Below are positions 56,713-64,000 of a stretch of 64,000 nt of DNA, piece by piece (within the stretch, counting starts at the first letter, position 1; every line of letters starts with the position of its first letter). A program made the translations under genes and the position numbers. The DNA is from Piliocolobus tephrosceles (lineage: Eukaryota > Chordata > Mammalia > Primates > Cercopithecidae). A model generated the notes under the pieces. That model saw nothing but the letters and a program-made list of their open reading frames with translations. It ran no database searches and had not been told where the DNA came from. The stretch lies in the NCBI RefSeq assembly GCF_002776525.5, contig NC_045436.1:157478666-157542665 (forward strand), written 5' to 3'.

Positions 56713-59268
56713 ATGATGACAAGATCAAATTCACACATAACAATATTAACCTTAAATGTGAATGGGTTAAATGCCCCAATTAAAAGATACAGACTGGCAA
56801 ATTGGATAAACAGTCAAGACTCATCATTGTGCTGTATTCAGGAGACTCATTTCACATACAAAGACACTCAAAGGCTCAAAATAAAGGGATGGAGGAAAAT
56901 GTACCAAGCAAATGGAAACCAAAGAAAAAAAAAAAAGCAGGGGTTGCAATCCTAGTCTCTAACAACAACAAAAAAACTTTAAACCAACAAAGATCAAAAA
57001 AGACAAAGAAGGGCATTATGTAATGGTAAAGAGAACAATTCAACAAGATAGCTAATTATTCTAAATATTTATGCACCCATTATAGGCGCACCCAGACTCA
57101 TAAAACAAGTTCTTAGAGCCCTACAAGGAGACTTAGACTCCCACACAATAATAGTGAGAGACTTTAACACCCCACTGTCTGTTTTAGACAAGGATATACC
57201 CAGCCCTGGATCAAGTGGACCTGGTGGACATCTACAGAACTCTCTATGCTAAATCAATACAATACACATTATTTTCAGAGCCACATGGCAGTTATTCTAA
57301 AATTGACTACATAATTGGAAGTCAAATACTCCTGAGCAAATGCAAAAGAGCTGAAATAATAACAAACAGCCTCTCAGATCACAGTGCAATCAAATTAGAA
57401 CTCAGGATTAAGAAACTCACTCAAAACCACACAATTAAATGGAAATTGAACAACCAGCTCCTGAATGACTCCTGGGTAAATAATGAAATTAAGGTAGAAA
57501 TCAAGAAATTCTTTGAAACTAATGAGAACAAAGAGACAATATACCAGAATCTCTGGGACACAGCTAAAGCAGTGTTAAGAGGGATATTTATAGCACTAAA
57601 TACCAACATCAGAAAGCTAGAAAGATCTCAAGTTGACACCCTAACATCACAATTAAAAGAGCTAGAGAGGCAAGAGCAAACTAATCCAAAAACTAGCAGA
57701 AGATAAGAAATAACTAAGGTCAGAGAAGAATTGAAGGAGATAGAGACATGAAAAAACCTCCAAAAAATCAATGAATCCGGGAACTGGTTTTCTGAAAAAA
57801 ATTAACAAAATATATAGACTGCTAGTTAGACTAATAAAGAAGAAAAGAGAGAAGAATCAAATAGACACAATAAAAAAAGATAAAGGGGATATCATCACTG
57901 ATCCCACAGAAATACAAACTACAACCAGAGAATACTATAAACACCTCTATGCAAAAAACCTAGAAAATCTAAAAGAAATGGTTAAATTCCTAGATACATA
58001 CACTCTCCCAAGGTTAAACCAGGAAGAAGTCAAATCTCTGAATAGACAAATAACAACTTGTGAAATTGAGACAGTAATTAATAGCTTACCAACTAAATAA
58101 AGCCCAGGACTAGATAGATTCACAGCTGAATTCTACCAAAAATATAAGAAGGAGCTAGTACTATTCCTTCTGAAACTATTCCAAACAATTGAAAAGGAGG
58201 GACTCCTTCCTGAGTCATTTTATCCTCATACCAAAACCAGGAAGAGACACAACAAAAAAAGAAAACTTCAGGCCAATATCCCTGATGAACATTCGTTGTG
58301 AAAATCCTCAATGAAATACTGGCAAACCAAATCCAGCAACACATCAAAAACTTATCCACCACGATCAAGTCAGCTTCGTCCCTGGATGCAAGGCTGTTTC
58401 AACATACACAAATCAATCGACATAATTCATCACATAAACAGAGTGAAAGACAAAAGATACATGATTATCTCAATAGATGCAAAAAAAAAGGCCTTTGATA
58501 AAATTCAACACCTCTTCATGTTAAAAATTCTCAATAAACTAGGTATTGATAGAACATATCTCAAAATCGTAAGAGCTATTTATTACATACCCACAGCCAA
58601 TATCACATTGAATGGGCAAAAGCTGGAAGCATTCCCTTTGCAAAGTGGTACAAGACAAGGATGCGCTTTCTCACCACTAGTATTCAACATAGTACTGGAA
58701 GTTATGGCCTGGGCAATCAGGCAAGAGAAAGAAATAGTTTATTCAAATAGGAAGAGAGAAAGTCAAATTCTCTCTCTTTGCAGATGGCATGATTTTATAT
58801 TTAGAAAACACCATCACCTCAGCCCCCAAACTCCTTAAACTGATAAGCAACTTCAGCAAAATCTCAGGATACAAAAATCAATGTGCAAAAATCACGAGCA
58901 TTCCTTCACATCAACAGTAGACAAGCAGAGAGCCAAATCATGAATGAACTCCCATTCACAATTATTACAAAGAGAATAAAATACCTAGGAATACAGCTAA
59001 CAAGGGATGTGAAGGAAGTCTTCAAGGGGAACTACAACTACCACTGCTCAAGGAAATGAGAGAGGATACAAATGGAAAAACATCCCACGCTCATGGATAG
59101 GAGGAATCAAAATCATGAAAATGACCATACTGCCCAAAGTAATGTATAGGTTCAATTCTATTCTCATCAAATTACCATTCACATTCTTCGCAGAATTAGA
59201 AAAAAAATATTTTAAATTTCATATGGAATCAAAGAAGACCCTGTATACACAAGACAATCCTAACAATT
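56713..59268 (+). pseudogene. L1 ORF2 remnant (endonuclease and reverse transcriptase)
   Basis: The endonuclease starts at 56713 (ITILTLNVNGLNAPIKRYRL), with the conserved Asn and the QETH glutamate region visible. A frameshift occurs at a poly-A run near 56930. The distal endonuclease is open at 57215-57706 and includes SDHSAIKLELR, the SDH catalytic motif. The reverse transcriptase is open in part at 58311-58838 (KLEAFPLQSGTRQGCAFSPL). The catalytic FADD motif reads FADG here, an Asp to Gly change, and a frameshift precedes it. The frame ends with the truncation at 59268. Confidence 0.88.
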
Positions 59269-60205
59269 AACGTTTAAAAATATCTTATGTCTACCTGGAC
59301 TTTATCCCAGGATTCTAAGATAGTTCAGTTTCAAAATATGTTAACAAGGGCTATATGCCTGCCCTATGTTTGTGCATATGTTTAAAATTACTCCGAATAG
59401 TCAAGTAAATAAGGCAAGAACATCAGAAACCCAAAATTTGCCATGCAGGGAAAACAAGAAAATATTTGAATCATTTATTTTGATTGATAAGAGCACTCCA
59501 CAGGACTCTGTGGGATAAATAGACAAATGGAAGAAATGATATAGAATGATTATAGACAATCTATGCTTTCAGTGAAATTTGATGTATTATTGATATATAA
59601 TGAGATCTGAGACATGATCACTATTTGCTTAATAAATGACACTAAGCCAAATAACTATTTATGTACAAAACAAAGAAGAAACTAATTTCTTATCTTTTAG
59701 TACACATAAAAATTAAATTATCATGCTGGCCAATAAATTATTTAATCAACAAAAGCAAAATGTAAAATATCAAGAAAAAATATTAGATAATATATTTATT
59801 GTTTTGGTTTAGCAAGACACTAAGATGCAAAACGTAAAAAAGAAATTAATTTGACCTCATTGATATTAAAAGTTGTGATTGCTTTATTTTCTGTACCACA
59901 AAAGGTATAGAAGACAAAGTAAAAATTTAAACTAACCACAATGCCAATAATTTCCGAATACTAATAATAAAAGAGAAACTACCAAAATGCGCAAGGAAGT
60001 ATTCAATTTACAAATAATTTGTTAATGTATGAAAAATGCTCATTTTCACTTTTAATCAAGAAACATAGATCCAAACCACATTAGGATATTTTATATTATC
60101 CTAACTTGAACACTGCACATACTATGCTATTAAAAAATTACACATATGCCTTGTAAATAGGTAAAATATTTTGTATCAATTTAAAAACCAGCATGTTATG
60201 GTATA
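59269..60205. other. Single-copy DNA
   Basis: No recognised element; no tRNA 3' half or L1 3' end was found directly after the truncation. Confidence 0.45.
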
Positions 60206-60864
60206 ATATATTATTTATTTATTTATTTTTATTTTACTTTAAGTTCTAGGATACATATGCAGAACATGCAGGTTTGTTACATAGGTATACATGTACCATG
60301 GTGGTTTGCTGCACCTATCAACCCGTCATGTAGGTTTTAAGCCCCACATGCATTAGGTATTTGTCCTAATGCTCTCCCTCACCTTTCCCTCTACCCGCTG
60401 ACAGGCCCTGGAGTGTGATGTTCCCCTCTCTGTGTCCATGTGTTCTCATTGTTCTACACTCACTTATGAGTGAGAACATACAGTGTTTGGTTTTCTGTAC
60501 CCGTGTTAGTTTGCTAAGAATGATGGTTTCCAGTTACATCCATTTCCCTGCAAAGGACATGAAATTATACTTTTTTACGGCTGCATAGTATCCCATGGTG
60601 TATATATGACATATTTGCCTTATCCAGTCTAACATTAAGGGCATTTGGGTTGGTTCCAAGTCTTTGCTATTGTAAATAGTGCTACAATAAACATACATGT
60701 GCATGTGTCTTTACAGTAGAAAGATTTATAATCCTTTGGGTATATACTCAGTAATGGGATTGCTGGGTCAAATGGTATTTCTCGTTTTCGATCCTTGAGG
60801 AATTGCTACACTGTCTTCCACAATGGTTGAACTAATTTACACTCCCATCAACAGTGCAGAGGCA
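60206..60864 (-). mobile_element. Short 5'-truncated L1PA, minus strand
   Basis: TTATTTATTTATTTTTATTT (reversed tail) then ACTTTAAGTTCTAGGATACA, GCAGGTTTGTTACATAGGTA-TACATG, GGTTTGCTGCACCTATCAAC-CCGTC, CATGGTGTATATATGACATA and AACTAATTTACACTCCCATC-AACAGTG follow reversed L1 3' UTR and ORF2 end. Flanking TATAATAT on both sides (60201, 60866) is a plausible target duplication. Confidence 0.9.
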
Positions 60865-60868
60865 TTAT

Positions 60869-62669
60869 AATATTGAAGTTAATAAATGGAAAAATTTTGA
60901 GAATAATAACTGATAGCAAATATGTGGTGTACAAGAACCCTCATATGCTGTTATCTGCAAAGTAAATTAGTACAAACAATTTGATAAGCAATTTATCAAT
61001 ATTCACTACTGTAGATAATTTTTATATCCTTAGAGTCAGCAATTCCTCTCCCAGACATACAAATAAAGTGTAACATTTTTATGTCTAAAATTTTTGTGGC
61101 AGCATGATTTTCATAACAAAAGAAAGAATAATAGGGATATACAACATATAAATATATACAGTGTATTATCTCAGTAGAATGCATGTGATATACATGTGAT
61201 ACATTCTTACTTGAGAATTCTGCATATCCTGTTATATGTATTACCTATAGTTTTTTTTTTAATGTGGATTATCTCAAAAATATATTTCATAAAAATTTCT
61301 ACAGCTACTGAATTTAGACATATATATGACTCTATTATCATTTTAAAATATTTCAAAATATAAAAACAATACTATGCCTATTGATAATTACATAAATGTG
61401 TGTTATTTTTGTAAATATTGTGAATGTTTTACTCTGCTCTCTCTTCAGTGTCCAAGGCTTATAGTGGGCACTCAAATAATGTTTGTTTGAATAAAGAATT
61501 GATGACATTGAATAATCAATAACCACTGTAAGATATGGCTAATTCTGGAAAGAAAGGGAGTAACAATATGATAAAAGGGTGTTCAGTGAGTCTTTTCTCT
61601 TACTTAGTCAGTTTTGTTCATACATGCAAACACTCAGAGACACCTGCATTCAGTATTCTCTGAAACATTAATATAATATTGAAGACTTGCTACTTAGTGT
61701 GAAATATTTTGATATTTCAAATACTTGGGAATTTTTGAAATATATATTAAAAATAATTACTCATAGAAGAAATATAATTATCCAAGTAGACAAATACAGG
61801 TTTAGAAAATTTCATATCGAAACTCATTTCTCCATTTATAGTGTATTTTAGACATCAATACATTTTTTTCTTAAATTTTGAATATAGTCATATCATCTAT
61901 TTTTCTCTTCACTTATAATTTAGATTGTGAAAAATAAGTGGGTTTGTTTGCATCTCAGAGCAAATCAGAGTCAAAACAAATTATATGATCAGCACTTTTA
62001 AAAAAATTAATTAATGCCATCGAGGTACTTGATACTGACATTTAAGAGCTTCAGCTGGTTAATAATTCACTCAACATATTAACAACAGCATCGTAAGTGC
62101 TAGGAGCTCAGAATACAAATAAATATCTTTATTTCTTTACAGACAAGCATACATTAAAAGGACCAATAGTCAAATCAATTTTCAGTGTAGAAATTCGTTC
62201 AGAATTCAGAACTCAAATAAATTGGCTTGAGTAAAAAGCAAAACGTGTAAGATGAAATGACTAAAAATATATTTTTTAAAAGTGAAAGTGGGTTGTCCAT
62301 GTCTCCTTGTGCCATTTTGGATTTTAGCTGTTCACTTTATTTAAATCTAAGTCTTTGAAATCCTGTTAAAGCACCATCTTTATAAAATGTCTACAGGGAA
62401 AATAGTATTTTAATTGCTCACAGGATGGATTTATAGTTCACTTCTATAGACACTGATGGAGCACCTAATAGATATCAGCCATGTACCTGGAAGAGACAAT
62501 GAGATCAATCTTAATCATTAGTGTTTGTAGATATTTAATGTTATAAAAATTATAGATATTTTAAAAGATTATTTCAATATAATGTGGTAGAAGATATAAG
62601 ACTTTATAAGCAGGATATCTTATGAGTGTAGAGCAGAAAAATTTACTCCATACAAGAAATATAAGTTAC
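60869..62669. other. Single-copy DNA with small L2 relics
   Basis: TTATAGTGGGCACTCAAATA-ATGTTTGTTTGAATAA at about 61458-61496 is an L2 3' end. TGATGGAGCACCTAATAGAT and neighbours at 62455-62520, and CAACATATTAACAACAGCAT-CGTAAGTGCTAGG at 62072-62104, are weaker L2-like pieces. No gene. Confidence 0.4.
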
Positions 62670-63087
62670 TGTTATGGTTTGAGTGTTTATCCTATTCCAA
62701 ACTCATGTTAAAATTTAATTGCCAAAAAAAATGTTTAAAAAGAAGGATGAATAAGACCTAGTATTTGATATCACAACACGGGGACTGCAGTCAATAATAA
62801 CTGTACATTTAAAAATAACTAAAAGAATGTCATTGAAATTGGTTAATGCCTTTATCACAAGAGTCGGTTCCTTATATAAGAATGAGTTCAGCCCACTTTG
62901 TCTCTCTCTCTCTCTCACGCTTTGACTTTCTGCCATGGAATGACTCAGCAGGAAGTTCCTTGGAAGATGCCAGCCCCTCCATCATGGACTTCCCAGCCTC
63001 CAGAAGCATGAACCAATAAGTATTTGTTAATTATAAATTACCCAATCTGTGGTATTTTGTTATAGCAGCACAAAATGGACTACAACA
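62670..63087 (+). mobile_element. MaLR LTR (MST type) with a foreign internal block
   Basis: TGTTATGGTTTGAGTGTTTA and AACTCATGTTAAAATTTAAT-TGCCAA at the start, then TGCCTTTATCACAAGAGTCG-GTTCC, CACGCTTTGACTTTCTGCCA-TGG, GACTTCCCAGCCTCCAGAAG, AATTACCCAATCTGTGGTAT and GCACAAAATGGACTACAACA at the end, match an MST LTR. The segment of about 110 bp at 62726-62840 replaces LTR text with L1 3' UTR-like text (see findings). Confidence 0.8.
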
Positions 63088-64000
63088 TGTTCTAGTGGGA
63101 TAAGCCTTTCTTGTCAAGGTTTCATCAAGACATGAGAGGTTGAAAATAGTGGTGTGATTTTATAATAGCAGATTTCTTCTGAATTCCTATTATTCAACCA
63201 AAAACTTATGCAGAGTCTTACTTTTTTATATATAGAAAAAAAGTCAAGTTACTTGTTCATTTTATAGCTATAAATGAGGTTTTTGTAGCTATAGATGAGG
63301 TTTCTCTCATTTTAAAAAATTCTCTTTAAATATAAGTTTTCCGTATCTCATTTGTTGTCTTAACACATAAAGCACTTCACTGCTTCTTTTGCTTCTTGTA
63401 GGCATCTTAGCTATACTCAGATTCATGAATAAACAATTCCTTTGTCTCCTAATATGTCTATATTTCTTCATTCAAATAATGAACGTTTCTCATGAATTCA
63501 AAACAGTTTTAATCATTTTGAGCAGGAAATCATTTATACCCATTTCATCCACTTTCTAAGGTCTTACGCAGACACCTCAGAAATTTGCACTTATGATCTA
63601 AAGATATCAATTCATCAAGGTTTCATACATGTTTTAGAATAAACAAAATGGCAAAGTGAATGTAGGAGTGGTAGTTTGTTCACTCTTATGTACGATGATA
63701 TTGTAGTACCATTATTTTTCACTGGTGCGATATTAATTATCTAGTATATTGGAAACAAAACCATGCAGGTACAATGTACTACACATTGAATTGTGTCTTT
63801 ATTTTAATTTGTCCTCTATTTTTGTCCAGACACAAAGATTCAGAATGTACATGAAATTTAATAAATAATATTATTTATTTAATTTTAAGCATATAAAACA
63901 AGCATAAATATAATTAAAGGATTAGTAATGTCTTTAGTGTTTTCAAAGGGGTTGATGGTAATGAATTGTCCATTATTTAATATTTCATTGAAAAGTCTAA
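63088..64000. other. Single-copy AT-rich DNA
   Basis: No recognised element or ORF to the end of the window. Confidence 0.4.

Larger units (their letters stand above)
54381..59268 (+). mobile_element. 5'-complete, 3'-truncated L1 (old L1PA/L1PB type), plus strand
   Basis: The 5' UTR starts with GGGGGCAGGGGTAAGATGGC-CAACTAG and runs about 1.25 kb, GC-rich compared with its surroundings. ORF1 remnant: 55631 to about 56590. ORF2 remnant: from 56713. The sequence stops inside ORF2 at ACAAGACAATCCTAACAATT (59268), shortly after the reverse transcriptase domain; the C-terminal part, 3' UTR and poly-A are missing. L1 copies are normally truncated at the 5' end because copying starts at the 3' end, so this shape implies a later deletion or a complex event. 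Confidence 0.9.

Noticed and set aside
59269..59500. Search for the missing 3' half of the tRNA or L1 after the truncation
   Set aside because: No T-arm-like GGTTGTGAGTTC text, L1 3' UTR or poly-A is visible there.
1..64000. CRISPR arrays, operons, prokaryotic promoters, riboswitches, phage or plasmid features
   Set aside because: None present. The window is primate nuclear DNA, and the regularly spaced repeats seen are microsatellites.

Overview
This window is intergenic or intronic DNA from a primate nuclear genome. The best placement is an Old World monkey (Cercopithecidae: macaque, baboon, guenon or a relative). The placement rests on two young AluY copies (39433-39770 plus, 43571-43876 minus). 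Both carry variants I associate with the cercopithecid AluY lineage: GGCTCAAGCC near the 5' end, GGCGTAAACCC, GAGATCCGGCCACTGC and AACTAGCCGGGCGAGG, where human AluY has GGCTCACGCC, GGCGTGAACCC, GAGATCGCGCCACTGC and ATTAGCCGGGCGTGG. The young L1 3' end at 4068-4136 also has a monkey-like 3' UTR. These diagnostics come from memory, not from a database search. A 400-N assembly gap lies at 3668-4067.

I find no host protein-coding gene. There is no exon with plausible splice sites, no CpG island and no ORF beyond about 230 codons. The longer ORFs are transposon remains, chance runs in AT-rich DNA, or runs of N. The window records repeated retrotransposon insertion.

Layout. 0-9 kb: single-copy AT-rich DNA, a MaLR LTR, a hAT-type DNA transposon split by a gap-containing young L1 and by an Alu, and a second MLT1-type LTR. 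9-19 kb: old L1M fragments, an ERV1-type LTR, two further MaLR LTRs, a MIR, and a Tigger-like transposon carrying an AluJ. 19-22.6 kb: mostly single copy with a MIR and a MER5A-like element. 22.65-29.0 kb: a nest in which a minus-strand L1 is split by an ERVL LTR plus a HERV9/LTR12 remnant, and again by a second L1 with an inverted 5' part that itself holds an Alu. 30.7-36.9 kb: a nearly full-length old L1M (minus) with an Alu. 37-41 kb: a MaLR LTR, small MIR/L2 relics and a monkey AluY. 41.35-48.5 kb: a nearly full-length minus-strand L1 (L1PB/old L1PA type) holding a THE1 LTR, a monkey AluY and a solo ERV1 LTR. 48.7-49.3 kb: another LTR. 52.8-54.05 kb: a second L1 with an inverted 5' part. 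54.33-59.27 kb: a 5'-complete, 3'-truncated plus-strand L1 whose 5' end is joined to what reads as the 5' half of a tRNA-Ile(UAU). 60.2-60.9 kb: a short L1. 62.67-63.09 kb: a MaLR LTR. The rest is single copy.

Nothing here works together as a pathway or operon, and I see no undescribed biological system. The points most worth checking are the tRNA/L1 junction at 54.33-54.38 kb, the multi-level nest at 22.6-29 kb, the two L1 5' inversions, and repeated disruption of the same internal L1 position in three elements. Repeat family names were assigned by recall of consensus sequences, so subfamily labels are approximate.
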